From JAJVHZ01 sp041395385 (GTDB taxonomy: Bacteria; Pseudomonadota; Gammaproteobacteria; JAJPIJ01): a stretch of 64,000 bases of DNA. Shown piece by piece: positions 18,853-27,559 of the stretch. A program made the translations under genes and the position numbers. Below the pieces are notes generated by a model. It did not search any database. It was not told where the DNA came from and saw only the letters and a program-made list of their open reading frames with translations. Numbering within the stretch: position 1 is the stretch's first letter; each line of letters opens with the position of its first letter. The DNA is taken from the NCBI GenBank assembly GCA_041395385.1, contig JAWLAN010000006.1, positions 248,001 to 312,000 on the forward strand, in the 5' to 3' direction.

Positions 18853-19970
18853 CAGATCACCACCAGCTCGGCCTTCAGCGCGCCGGCCTGCTTGAGCGCC
18901 TCGAGGATGGCGACCAGATCTCCCGGCGCCGCGCCCACCGCGTTGACGGCGCGGACGATGTCGTCGAGCCTGACGCCCGGATTGAAGAGGAACATGCGGC
19001 TCTTCTCCTCCTTGACGTCGATGTTCTGCTTCGGAACCACGACCGTGTCGCCGCGGGACAGGGGCGGCGGCTGGCTCACGATGGGGTCGTTGGTGATCGT
19101 GACCGTGAGGCTGCCGTGTGTGACCGCGGCGGCGCTGACGGCGACGTGCTGGCCGATGACGATGGTGCCGGTGCGCGAATTGACGACCACCTTGGCGGCC
19201 GCCTCGCCCGGGGAGAGCTCCAGGTTCTCGACCTGGGACATGAACGCCACCCGCTGCTGCGGGTCGACCGGCATCGCGACGGCCACGGAGGAGCCGTCGA
19301 TCGGCTGGGCGCGCCCGCCGTTGGCATTGATGGCCTCGGCCATACGGGTGGCGGTGGTGAAGTCAGGAGTGTTGAGCGTTAGCAGGAGCTGGGTGCCCTG
19401 GTTGAACGCGGTCAACACCTCGCGTTCCACGGTGGCGCCGTTGGCGATGCGTCCGCTGCTCGGCACGTTGATGCTGATGGAGGAGCCGTCGGTGGTCTCC
19501 ACACCGAGTCCACCGACCACCACGTTGCCCTGCGCGATCGCGTAGATGTTCCCGTCGGCGCCCTTCAGCGGCGTCATGATGAGGCTGCCGCCACGCAGGC
19601 TCTTTGCGTCGCCGATGGAGGAAACCGTCACGTCGATGGTCTGGCCGGGCTTCGCGAACGCCGGCAGCATCGCGTGTACGATGACCGCGGCCGCGTTCTT
19701 AAGGGACGGATTCGTCTTCTCGGGCAGCGTGATACCCAGCTGCTTGGCCATGTTCTTGGCGCTCTGGGTGGTGAACTGGGTCTTGTCACCCGTGCCGTCG
19801 AGGCCGACCACCAGGCCGAATCCCACGAGCTGGTTGTCGCGCACGCCGGCGATCCGCGCGATGTCCTTGATGCGCTCGGCCTGCGCCGAGGCGGCCATCA
19901 GCGCCAGCAGCACGCCGGCCAGCACGTTCGCCAACACTCGCATCATGCGCATGCCTTGCCCAGTCGCCAC
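18852..19970 (-). CDS. flgI: Flagellar P-ring protein FlgI
   Basis: Periplasmic P-ring subunit. The signal peptide (VLANVLAGVLLALMAASAQA) is followed by ERIKDIARIAGVRDNQLVGFGLVVGLDGTGD, the family hallmark (given here only as location: residues ~32-62). The C-terminus LDDIVRAVNAVGAAPGDLVA ILEALKQAGAL is also typical. 372 aa from the first ATG; ATGs 6-9 codons later are equally possible starts. The gene begins 6 nt after the flgH stop. Confidence 0.95.
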   Translation of the reverse strand: MATGQGMRMMRVLANVLAGVLLALMAASAQAERIKDIARIAGVRDNQLVGFGLVVGLDGTGDKTQFTTQSAKNMAKQLGITLPEKTNPSLKNAAAVIVHAMLPAFAKPGQTIDVTVSSIGDAKSLRGGSLIMTPLKGADGNIYAIAQGNVVVGGLGVETTDGSSISINVPSSGRIANGATVEREVLTAFNQGTQLLLTLNTPDFTTATRMAEAINANGGRAQPIDGSSVAVAMPVDPQQRVAFMSQVENLELSPGEAAAKVVVNSRTGTIVIGQHVAVSAAAVTHGSLTVTITNDPIVSQPPPLSRGDTVVVPKQNIDVKEEKSRMFLFNPGVRLDDIVRAVNAVGAAPGDLVAILEALKQAGALKAELVVI

Positions 19971-19975
19971 GGTTC

Positions 19976-20725
19976 TCAGAGCGGCGAGAGCGCGCTGGTG
20001 AAGAATCGCGTCAGCCAGCCCGCCTTGCTGGCGCTGGCGGTCTGCCCGTCGCCGTTGTAGATGATGGTTGCGTCGGCGACCTTGGTGGAGGCTATGGTGT
20101 TGTCCGTGCCGATGTCGATCGGGCGCACGATGCCGGAGAGCTTCACGTACTCGTTGCCCTGGTTGATGCGCACGCGCTTCTCGCCGCGCACCACGAGGTT
20201 GCCGTTCGGCAGCACGTCGGCCACGGTCACCGTGATGTCGCCGATGAGGCTGCTCTCCTGCTCGTTGTCGCCCTTGCCGGTGAAGTCCGACGTGGCGCCC
20301 ATCGAGGTCTCCAGCGTGTTGTTGTCGGTGTCGGCCAGCGGCAGGGCGCCGGGCAGGCCGAACTGCGGCGTGGAGCCGAGGATGGTCGGATTGGCGATCG
20401 TGGTCGAGCTCTCCTTGTCGAAGCTGCTGCTGGCGGAACTTTCCGCCGTCGTCTTCTCCACCAGCTTGATGGTCAGCGTGTCGCCAATGCGGCGCGCCTT
20501 GGCGTCCTCGAACAGATAAAGGTTATGGCCGGGCTGATAGATCGAGCCGCCGGGGTGCTGCTCGGTCGGCACGCGCGCCGCCGGCATGGCCGCGGCGAAC
20601 TCCGGGTCGCGCCGCGGGGCGCTGCCGGTGCAGCCGCTCACCGCGATGATGGCCACGGCAAGGAAGGTCCAGGCCGCCAGCAGCGTGGCCTTGTCGTACA
20701 TGCGGGAGGAGTTCGCCTTAATCAT
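19976..20725 (-). CDS. flgH: Flagellar L-ring lipoprotein FlgH
   Basis: Outer-membrane ring subunit. The lipoprotein signal has lipobox AVSGC at about residue 32. The body shows GSIYQPGHNLYLFEDAKARRIGD-type strand (residues ~60-83), the helix TIKLVEKTTAESSASSS, the GDITVTVADVLPNGNLVVRG block and VKLSGIVRPIDI. 249 aa. The second ATG, eight codons in, gives a more usual signal length. It starts 15 nt after flgG. Confidence 0.95.
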   Translation of the reverse strand: MIKANSSRMYDKATLLAAWTFLAVAIIAVSGCTGSAPRRDPEFAAAMPAARVPTEQHPGGSIYQPGHNLYLFEDAKARRIGDTLTIKLVEKTTAESSASSSFDKESSTTIANPTILGSTPQFGLPGALPLADTDNNTLETSMGATSDFTGKGDNEQESSLIGDITVTVADVLPNGNLVVRGEKRVRINQGNEYVKLSGIVRPIDIGTDNTIASTKVADATIIYNGDGQTASASKAGWLTRFFTSALSPL

Positions 20726-20740
20726 GGTTTCAGCTGCCTA

Positions 20741-21526
20741 TCAGAGGGTCTGGGTCACGAAGCCCAGCATTTGATCCACGGTGGAAATGGCCTTGGAGTT
20801 CATCTCGTAGGCGCGCTGCGTCTCGATCATGTTGACGAGCTCCTCCACCACGTTGACGTTGGAGCTCTCCAGCGACCCCTGCACGAGCGTGCCCATCCCG
20901 TCGGTACCCGGCGTCCCGGTCTGCGCGGTACCACTCGAGACGGTCTCCTTGAACAGGTTCTGGCCGATCGGCTGCAGGCCGAGCGGATTGATGAAGTCCG
21001 CCAGCTCTATGGTGCCTATCTGCTGCGGCGTTGATTCCCCTGCAACCAGCGCGCTCACGGTGCCGTCGGATCCGACCGTTAGGCTCAGGGTGTCCTCGGG
21101 GATCGTGATCGCCGGCTCGACCAGGTAGCCCTCGGAAGTCACGAGCTGGCCCTCGGAATCCATCTCGAAGGATCCATCGCGCGTGTAGGAGATGCTGCCG
21201 TCGGGCATCAAAACCTGAAAGAAGCCGCGGCCCTGGATGGCGACGTCGAGCGGGTTGTCGGTCTGCTCGATGCTGCCCTGTCCGAAGTTCTTTTCGGTGG
21301 CGACGATGCGCACGCCGGTGCCGAGCATCAGGCCCGAGGGCAGTTCGGAATTCTGCGAGGAGGCCGCGCCCGGCTGCCGCACCGTCTGGTACAGCAGATC
21401 CTCGAAGGAGGCGCGATCGCGCTTGAAGCCGGTCGTGTTGACGTTGGCCAGGTTGTGCGCAATGACCTGCATGCGCGTGTTCTGAGCATCCAGTCCGGTC
21501 TTCGCGACCCAGAGTGCGGGTTCCAT
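20741..21526 (-). CDS. flgG: Flagellar distal rod protein FlgG
   Basis: 261 aa, the standard length. Start MEPALWVAKTGLDAQNTRM at 21526, then VIAHNLANVNTTGFKRDRA (rod signature), DLLYQTVRQPG and C-terminal VNVVEELVNMIETQRAYEM. Upstream in-frame sequence to 21625 is Arg-rich and reads through a repeat, so it is not coding. The 141-nt gap to flgF contains that repeat. Confidence 0.96.
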   Translation of the reverse strand: MEPALWVAKTGLDAQNTRMQVIAHNLANVNTTGFKRDRASFEDLLYQTVRQPGAASSQNSELPSGLMLGTGVRIVATEKNFGQGSIEQTDNPLDVAIQGRGFFQVLMPDGSISYTRDGSFEMDSEGQLVTSEGYLVEPAITIPEDTLSLTVGSDGTVSALVAGESTPQQIGTIELADFINPLGLQPIGQNLFKETVSSGTAQTGTPGTDGMGTLVQGSLESSNVNVVEELVNMIETQRAYEMNSKAISTVDQMLGFVTQTL

Positions 21527-21570
21527 ACTGTTTCTCCGTCGACGCCTGCGGCGCCCGTCAGGGGTGTGTC

Positions 21571-21650
21571 GTGTCCGTGATTGGTCATTCGTGATTCGTG
21601 AATCGTGACTGGCCACGTCCGCCAATCACCAATCACCAATCACGGCTCAC
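21571..21650. repeat. Small dispersed-type repeat between flgF and flgG
   Basis: CCGTGATTGGT at 21575-21585 is a perfect inverted copy of ACCAATCACGG at 21635-21645. The right arm is three tandem AATCAC(C/G) units, and the left arm continues into GTGATTCGTGAATCGTGA. It would form a long hairpin inside the flg mRNA. No T-run follows. Confidence 0.7.
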
Positions 21651-21667
21651 CATCCATTAATCACTTT

Positions 21668-22408
21668 CTATGCCATCCGCATCAGCTGCGCCATGGCGGC
21701 GTCATTCTTCTCGGCGGTCTGCATCGCCTTGACCTGCAGTTCGAAATTGCGCTGGTAGGTCATCATGTTGATCATCTCGGAGACCGAGTTCACATTGCTG
21801 CTCTCCAGCGCGCCCTGCACCACGCGCACCGAGGCGTCGGCCTCCGGATTCGCGCCGTTCTTCTGCCGGAACAGGCCGTCCTCGCCCTTGTGCAGCTCCC
21901 TGGTGTCCGGCCTGACGAGCTTCAGGCGATCGACCACCACGAGCGTATCGGAGCCCTGGCCGACCGGGCGGATCGAGATGGTGCCGTCGGCGGCGATGAC
22001 GATGCTCTCCGCCGGCGGAATCGCCACTGGCCCGCCATTGCCGAGCACCGGCCGACCGTTGCCGGTCTCCAGCATGCCGTTGCCGTTCAGCCGCAGGTCC
22101 CCCGCGCGCGTGTAGGCCTCGGTGCCGTCGGCGGCCTGCACCGCGAGGAATCCCTCGCCGTCGACCGCGACGTCGAGATCGTTGCCGGTCGTCTCGAGCG
22201 AACCCGGCCGGAAGTTCACCGCCGGCCGCTCCGCCATCGCGTACACGCGCGAGGGCTGGCCCGGGCCGAAGACCGGCATGGCACGGAACGCCTCGAGGTC
22301 GGCGCGGAAGCCGGGGCTCGCGGCGTTGGCGAGGTTGTTCGACGCGGCAGCCTGCTGCATCAGCATCTGCCGCGCCCCCGTCATCGCCAGGTAGACCATC
22401 CGATCCAT
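21668..22408 (-). CDS. flgF: Flagellar proximal rod protein FlgF
   Basis: 246 aa. MDRMVYLAMTGARQMLMQQA, then ASNNLANAASPGFRADLEAF (rod signature), internal GEGFLAVQAADG and C-terminal NVNSVSEMINMMTYQRNFEL. It is shorter in its N-terminal linker than FlgG and fits the FlgF family. The start is 33 nt after the flgE stop. Confidence 0.95.
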   Translation of the reverse strand: MDRMVYLAMTGARQMLMQQAAASNNLANAASPGFRADLEAFRAMPVFGPGQPSRVYAMAERPAVNFRPGSLETTGNDLDVAVDGEGFLAVQAADGTEAYTRAGDLRLNGNGMLETGNGRPVLGNGGPVAIPPAESIVIAADGTISIRPVGQGSDTLVVVDRLKLVRPDTRELHKGEDGLFRQKNGANPEADASVRVVQGALESSNVNSVSEMINMMTYQRNFELQVKAMQTAEKNDAAMAQLMRMA

Positions 22409-22441
22409 GTGCTAATCCCCGAACCGTTAGCCGTTCAGTGA

Positions 22442-23653
22442 CTAACGGATGTTGATGATGGACTGCGTGACCTGATCGGCGGTCTGGATGACCTGCGCGT
22501 TCGCCTGGAAGTTGCGCTGCGCGACGATCATCTTCACCAGCTCTTCGGAGAGATCCACGTTGGACTCCTCGAGCGCGCCGCCCTGGATGAGTCCCAGGTT
22601 GGAGGAGCCCGGCGCGGAGACCAGCGGCGCGCCGGCCTCGAAGGTCTCGGCCCAGGCGGTATCGCCCACCGGCTGCAGACCCTGCGGGTTGGCGAAGTTC
22701 GCCAGCGCCACCTGGCCCAGAGTCACCGCCTGGCCGTTGGAGTAGCGCGCGAAGATGATGCCGCTGGTGTCGATGTCCAGGCCGCTCAGGGTGCCGGTCG
22801 TGTAGCCGTCCTGCACCATGCTGTTGACCGAGAACGGACTGCCGTACTGGGTGCTCGTGCCGTAACTCAGGTCGAGCGTCATGGCCGCGCCGCCGCCGCT
22901 CGGCGTGAAGGAGGCTGTCGCGAACGCACCGCCGGCCGGCGCGGTCAGGGCGCCGCTGGTGTCGAAGGTCAGCGCGGTCGGTCCGTCCACGGCGACGCCG
23001 TCGACGTAGGTATAGGTGTCCCACGCATTGGCGCCGGTCTTCACGTAGTACATCGACGCGACGTGCGAATTGCCGAGCGAGTCGTAGATCGTCGTCGACG
23101 TGGCATTGTTGTAGCTGGACGTGTTGGTCGGGTCGAACGTCGCCACGGTCGGCACGCTGGAAGAGGAATCCAGGTTCAGCCCGACCGTGACAGCGGTCGT
23201 CGCCGACGGCGCGACGTTCGCAGTGTTGATCAGCAGATCGCTCAGGGCGCCGGTGATGGTGCCGCTGGTATCGGCCTGGAAGGCCTGCAGGCGCTGATTC
23301 TGCGCGTTCACGACGTAGCCCTCGCGGTCCACCCCGAAGGCGCCGGCGCGGGTGTAGAGATTCGAGCCGCCGTCGTTGACGACGAAGAAGCCGTTGCCAT
23401 TGATGGCGAGGTCGAGCGCGTTCTCGGTGAACGACACCGTGCCCTGCGAGAACTGCTGCGCGATACGCGAGACGTTCACGCCGGATCCCGGCGTATCGCC
23501 GGCCACGCCGAGGTTGCTGGCGGCGTAGATGTCGGCGAACTCCGCGCGCGACTTCTTGAATCCGGTGGTGCTGGCGTTGGCCACGTTGTTGCCGATGGTG
23601 CTCAAGTCGGTCATCGAAGCGCGCAGACCGCTGATTGCTGTGCGAAACGGCAT
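22442..23653 (-). CDS. flgE: Flagellar hook protein FlgE
   Basis: Hook subunit, 403 aa. MPFRTAISGLRASMTDLSTI is followed by GNNVANASTTGFKKSRAEFA, the central FlgE beta domains, and the C-terminus DLSEELVKMIVAQRNFQANA plus VTQSIINIR. It is preceded by flgD with a 49-nt gap that contains a GAGAGAA ribosome-binding site. Confidence 0.96.
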   Translation of the reverse strand: MPFRTAISGLRASMTDLSTIGNNVANASTTGFKKSRAEFADIYAASNLGVAGDTPGSGVNVSRIAQQFSQGTVSFTENALDLAINGNGFFVVNDGGSNLYTRAGAFGVDREGYVVNAQNQRLQAFQADTSGTITGALSDLLINTANVAPSATTAVTVGLNLDSSSSVPTVATFDPTNTSSYNNATSTTIYDSLGNSHVASMYYVKTGANAWDTYTYVDGVAVDGPTALTFDTSGALTAPAGGAFATASFTPSGGGAAMTLDLSYGTSTQYGSPFSVNSMVQDGYTTGTLSGLDIDTSGIIFARYSNGQAVTLGQVALANFANPQGLQPVGDTAWAETFEAGAPLVSAPGSSNLGLIQGGALEESNVDLSEELVKMIVAQRNFQANAQVIQTADQVTQSIINIR

Positions 23654-23702
23654 GGTCGTTCTCTCCTGTCAGATCTCTTCGGAAACGAGGTTTCCCCAAT
23701 CC

Positions 23703-24389
23703 CTACTTGATGGCCTTGACGCTGTCGATGCCGACCGCGCCCAGGCCCGCCAGATTCAATCGCGAGGCCGCCCCGTTGGTGCCCAGCGAAACGCTCTCCA
23801 CGCGCGCCTCCAGCTGCGTGGTCATGGCCACGGTCTGGCCGTTGTATTCCGCCTGCGCGGTGACGCGATAAGTACCGGCCGGTGCGGCGACGCCACCGCT
23901 GTCCATCCCCTCCCAGGTGAACTTCACCTCACCAGCCGGTTGTGCCCCAAGCGGAATTTCCTTCACGAGCTGCCCCGTGGAGTCGTAAACCTTGACGTTC
24001 AGCGAGCCGGTCTGCGCCGGCAGGTTGATGACGCCTGAAATCTTGTCGCCGGCGCTCTGCGTGGTCATCTTGCCGGCCTCCACCAGTACGGTGCGGCCGA
24101 CCATGGTCGAGGCCTGCAGCGCCTGGTTGGACTGCAACGTGCTCGCCAGCGTCTCGAAGGACTTCTGCAGCTGGGTCACGGCGTTGAGCTGGCCGAACTG
24201 GGAAAGCTGGCTCAGGAACTGACCGCTCTCCATGGGCTTGTTCGGATCCTGATTGTTCATCTGCGCGACCATCAGCTTCAGGAAGGTGTCCTGGCTCAGA
24301 GTCTTGTTGGCCGCCTTGGCCGACTGCTGAATCGCATATTGGTCCAGTACGCTGCCGCCGGAACCGACTGAGTTCGAATTGCTGGCCAT
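23703..24389 (-). CDS. flgD: Hook capping protein FlgD
   Basis: Scaffold for hook assembly, 228 aa. The N-terminal part LSQDTFLKLMVAQMNNQDPN then MESGQFLSQLSQFGQLNAV is diagnostic. A C-terminal FlgD Ig/Tudor-like part shows VYDSTGQLVKEIPLGAQPAG and FTWEGMDSGG. Gap to flgC is 49 nt. Confidence 0.95.
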   Translation of the reverse strand: MASNSNSVGSGGSVLDQYAIQQSAKAANKTLSQDTFLKLMVAQMNNQDPNKPMESGQFLSQLSQFGQLNAVTQLQKSFETLASTLQSNQALQASTMVGRTVLVEAGKMTTQSAGDKISGVINLPAQTGSLNVKVYDSTGQLVKEIPLGAQPAGEVKFTWEGMDSGGVAAPAGTYRVTAQAEYNGQTVAMTTQLEARVESVSLGTNGAASRLNLAGLGAVGIDSVKAIK

Positions 24390-24438
24390 GATTCCTGCCC
24401 CCTAAAGCTTCGCGACCTGGTTCATTCCGGTTTGCCTA

Positions 24439-24861
24439 TCAGACGCCCAGCTGCAGCGTGCTCAGCACGAGCTGCTTGGAGGCGTTGGCGATCTCCACGT
24501 TCATCTGGTAGCTGCGCGAGGCCGACATCATGTTCGCCATCTCCTCGACCATGTTGACGTTCGGCATGTGGATGTAGCCGTTCTCGTCGGCCATCGGGTG
24601 CTCGGGCCGGTATATCGAACGCACCGGCGCCTGGCTCTCGATCACGCCCCGCACCTCCACGCCGGCGCCGGCACTCTCGCCCTCGAAGCTCATGAGGTCA
24701 TCCATCATCGTCACGAACACCGGGTGGCGCGCGCGGTAGGTAGTAGCGATGCTGCTGGAGACGCTGTCGGCGTTGGCCATATTGCTGGCCGTGGTGTTCA
24801 ACCGCAGCGACTGCGCGCTGAGCGCGCTGCCGGCAATGTCCATCACCTTGAACAGAGACAT
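24439..24861 (-). CDS. flgC: Flagellar proximal rod protein FlgC
   Basis: 140 aa. MSLFKVMDIAGSALSAQSLR, TTASNMANADSVSS (rod signature), YIHMPNVNMVEEMANMMSAS and a C-terminal helix. It starts 3 nt after the flgB stop, so it is tightly coupled. Confidence 0.96.
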   Translation of the reverse strand: MSLFKVMDIAGSALSAQSLRLNTTASNMANADSVSSSIATTYRARHPVFVTMMDDLMSFEGESAGAGVEVRGVIESQAPVRSIYRPEHPMADENGYIHMPNVNMVEEMANMMSASRSYQMNVEIANASKQLVLSTLQLGV

Positions 24862-24864
24862 GCG

Positions 24865-25257
24865 TTACTCTCCTCGTATCGCCGAGCGCAGCCCCTGGAT
24901 GCGCTGGTTGAGAAATCGCAGGCTGGCCTGGTACTGCATGGCGTTCTTCACGAACTCGGCCTGCTCGGTCTGGGTGTCGACGGTGTTGCCGTCGAGGCTC
25001 GGCTGGGAGGGCTCGCGGTACAGCACCTCGGCGCCGAAGAAGCGGCTGTCGCCCAAGTCGAGGTGGCGGGCATCGGTCTTGACCAGACCGGCGTCGGACT
25101 CGCCCAGCTGGCCGCGCATCAGCGCCGCGAAGTCCACGTCGCGCGCCTTGTAGTTCGGCGTGTCGGCGTTGGCGAGATTCGCCGCCAGTACTTCCGCGCG
25201 CCGGCTGCGTGCCACGAGTGCCGCGCCGTGTATGCCGAAGATGGAGTCCAGTGCCAT
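24865..25257 (-). CDS. flgB: Flagellar proximal rod protein FlgB
   Basis: 130 aa, first gene of the flgBCDEFGHIJKL operon. FGIHGAALVARSRRAEVLAA then NLANADTPNYKARDVDF and C-terminal NAMQYQASLRFLNQRIQGL. GGAAGAG lies 8 nt before the ATG. A strong sigma-54 element ends about 40 nt upstream. flgA, flgM and flgN, often next to flgB, are not in this window. Confidence 0.96.
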   Translation of the reverse strand: MALDSIFGIHGAALVARSRRAEVLAANLANADTPNYKARDVDFAALMRGQLGESDAGLVKTDARHLDLGDSRFFGAEVLYREPSQPSLDGNTVDTQTEQAEFVKNAMQYQASLRFLNQRIQGLRSAIRGE

Positions 25258-25296
25258 GTCTTTGCATCTCTTCCGGGCTGTTTCCTGGCAGGATCA

Positions 25297-25314
25297 AAGC
25301 AGCGCCTGTGCCAA
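25297..25314 (-). promoter_or_regulatory. Sigma-54 promoter of the flg operon
   Basis: The minus strand reads TTGGCACAGGCGCTGCTT: -24 TTGGCAC, exactly GG-N10-GC, -12 CTGCT. The predicted start near 25287 gives a 30-nt leader for flgB. Confidence 0.82.
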
Positions 25315-25377
25315 CTACGCTTGTCGTTTGTTTTTCAGAATGTTACGTAAGGCCTGGGCGGCCGGAAGCGGTTCGCT

Positions 25378-25393
25378 CGGCAAGCGCTTGCCG
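25378..25393. promoter_or_regulatory. 16-bp palindrome upstream of the flg promoter
   Basis: CGGCAAGCGCTTGCCG is a perfect inverted repeat centred about 98 nt upstream of the predicted flgB transcription start, a normal enhancer distance for a sigma-54 activator. A half-like CAAGCGC also occurs near 2613-2620 upstream of the fleSR promoter. Binding by FleQ or FleR is inference. Confidence 0.45.
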
Positions 25394-25480
25394 GTCATGG
25401 CGGGGGAAGCGGCAAGGCCGCGGGCGAGGGAATACCGGCCCTGGCGGACGCCCGCCGGCCGGCGAGGCGGAGTTCCCGCG

Positions 25481-27481
25481 CTAGTCGGTTCCGGTGTTGA
25501 GCAGGCGGTGGAATTCGCGCGTCCACTCGCCGTCGTCGGGACCTATGGTGGCCTCCGGGTCGGCGGCCGGGATGGCCAGCGTCACCGAGCCGCCCGGGGT
25601 CAGCAGCTGGCCCGCGGGCAGCTCGCACGCGGCGACGCCGAGGTCCTTCTGCAGCGACTCCACCCAGCTCGAGGCCAGCTTCATGAACGAGCTGCGTTCC
25701 GTATCGATGTCCAAGACCGGCGCGAATTGCCGGAATCGATCGATACCGGCCGCCAGCACCGCCGCCGCATGCGCTGGCGCCAGGGGGATGATCCCCTGTA
25801 CCGGCAGGAGCAGCGCGTGCAACTCGCCGCTGTCCTGCTCCGGGACGCTGCCGCGGGCGGCGGCGCGGCACAGGCCATTGGCGAAGATTGTCAGGGAGCG
25901 CAGCGTCTCGGCGTGCGGCGCGTCGGGCGGCAGGATCTTCAGATCGCGATCCGCCATGCTGAACAGGATGATCTCGGGGAACGCCCACTCCCGCGCGATC
26001 GCGTATCCGAGCTCGCTGTAGCGCACGCCCAGCACCGAGCGGGCCGCGGCATCCTCCTCGCCGCCCTGCTCGATGAGCGCGGCGATGTCGCGGTAGTCGT
26101 CGGCGAAATAGTACATGGTGACGGTGCGGCCGAGGTCGTGCAGCATGCCGCAGATGAACGCCTCCTCGACGTCCCTGATGCCGCAGCGCGAGGCCAGGTG
26201 GCGCGTCAGCAGGCCGGCGAGGAAGGATCGAATGAGCGTCTCCTTCAGGTCGCGGTCCTCGGCCTTGTCGGCGAAATGGCCGAAGCAGGCCAGCCCGTTG
26301 CAGGCCATGCGCACCTGATCCACGCCGAGTATGCGCACCGCGTCGGTGACGCTGCGCACGCGCCCGGCGAAATTCCCGTAGAACGCCGAGTTGGCGAGCT
26401 TCAGCAGGCGGCTGGTGAGCGAATAATCTCGCAGTATCACGTTGGCGAGCTGATCGGCATTGGCGCGGCACTCCTCCGCCGTCAGGCGGTTGATCTCGTG
26501 CAGCGTGCGCGAGATGACCGGGAAATCGCCCTTGCGCTGGATACGGCGCAGCATGAACTCGATCGTGCCGTGCAGCGGCGGGTCCTGTTCGCCGCCCATG
26601 TAGCTTATGTGGCGCGAGGCCTGCGCCAGCGCCTTGCCCATCGCGCCTGCGTCGGGGAAACGCTGCGCCGGATCCTGCTTCAGCGCGCACTCCAGCACCG
26701 CGGTGACCAGGCCGGCCGGGTCGCGCTGACGCAGCAGATCCCAGTTGATGCGGCCGCTGCGGATCTGCTCCACCATCCGCTTCTGATCGTTGCCAAGCAC
26801 GACCGGCTTGCCGGTGACGAGCTCGTAGAGGATGAGGCCCAGCGCGTAGACGTCGGTGCGCTTGTCAAGCTTGCGCGTGGTGGCGTGCTCGGGAGAGATA
26901 TAGCGCAGCGTGCCGATGAGCTCGCCGCTGAACGGCGTGGAGGCGCTGCGCGAGAGGTCGAAGTCCATGATCCGCGGCCGTCCCTCGCGGTCGCGCATGA
27001 CGTTCGAGGGATTCAGATCCATGTGCAGGATGCCGCGCGCGTGCGCGAAAGCCATGCCGTCGACGATCTGACGGCCCACGCTCACCGCCTCGGGCAGCGG
27101 CAGCGCCCCACGGTCGCGGATCTCCTCGCGCAGCGTGCGGCCTTCGAGGTACTCGGTGACGAGGTAAACGCGCTCGCCGGCGATGTCGGCGTCGTACAGC
27201 GCCACGATGTTGGGATGGCGGAGTTGGGCGAGGAACTTCGCCTGCGGCGATATGACCGGACGGGGATGTTCGCGATCCGGATGCAGCACCTTGACCGCGA
27301 CACGCCGGCGCAGATGCGGATCCTCGGCGAGAAACACCGCCCCATGCAGCCCCTTGCCCAGCGGCTTGACCAGGACATACCGACCAATCTTGACGTTCTG
27401 TGCCGCTTGCATTTCCTGTGTCAGCCGCCCGTGTACTTGCGAAATCGTAACTGCGTTGGAGGTCGGAACCCCGGGCATCAT
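25481..27481 (-). CDS. Ser/Thr protein kinase-HDOD fusion protein
   Basis: 666 aa. Residues ~34-285 are a Hanks-type kinase: Gly loop GKGLHG (42-47), Lys64 in VAVK, catalytic Asp155 in HMDLNPSN (usual HRDLKPxN), Asp173 in DFD (usual DFG) and SPE at 196-198. The catalytic Lys partner is replaced by Asn157. Residues ~315-510 are an HDOD domain (FPVISRTLHEINRL, LKLANSAFYG, GMLHDLGR). The remaining ~150 residues match no family I know. No membrane segment is seen, unlike PknB. The start at 27481 has GGGGAAG upstream. It lies upstream of flgB on the same strand and probably signals in motility control (context only). Confidence 0.88.
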   Translation of the reverse strand: MMPGVPTSNAVTISQVHGRLTQEMQAAQNVKIGRYVLVKPLGKGLHGAVFLAEDPHLRRRVAVKVLHPDREHPRPVISPQAKFLAQLRHPNIVALYDADIAGERVYLVTEYLEGRTLREEIRDRGALPLPEAVSVGRQIVDGMAFAHARGILHMDLNPSNVMRDREGRPRIMDFDLSRSASTPFSGELIGTLRYISPEHATTRKLDKRTDVYALGLILYELVTGKPVVLGNDQKRMVEQIRSGRINWDLLRQRDPAGLVTAVLECALKQDPAQRFPDAGAMGKALAQASRHISYMGGEQDPPLHGTIEFMLRRIQRKGDFPVISRTLHEINRLTAEECRANADQLANVILRDYSLTSRLLKLANSAFYGNFAGRVRSVTDAVRILGVDQVRMACNGLACFGHFADKAEDRDLKETLIRSFLAGLLTRHLASRCGIRDVEEAFICGMLHDLGRTVTMYYFADDYRDIAALIEQGGEEDAAARSVLGVRYSELGYAIAREWAFPEIILFSMADRDLKILPPDAPHAETLRSLTIFANGLCRAAARGSVPEQDSGELHALLLPVQGIIPLAPAHAAAVLAAGIDRFRQFAPVLDIDTERSSFMKLASSWVESLQKDLGVAACELPAGQLLTPGGSVTLAIPAADPEATIGPDDGEWTREFHRLLNTGTD

Positions 27482-27559
27482 TGCCGCGCGCGCTTCCCCG
27501 ATCGGGTTAGCGGCCGCGGGGCGGCGAGGTTTAGCGGCAGGGAACCGCCGCGCCGGCGC

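Noticed and set aside
16057..19545. 1162-codon open frame on the plus strand
   Set aside because: It is antisense to flgK, flgJ and flgI, Arg/Ala/Gly-rich, without any domain. A GC-rich shadow frame.
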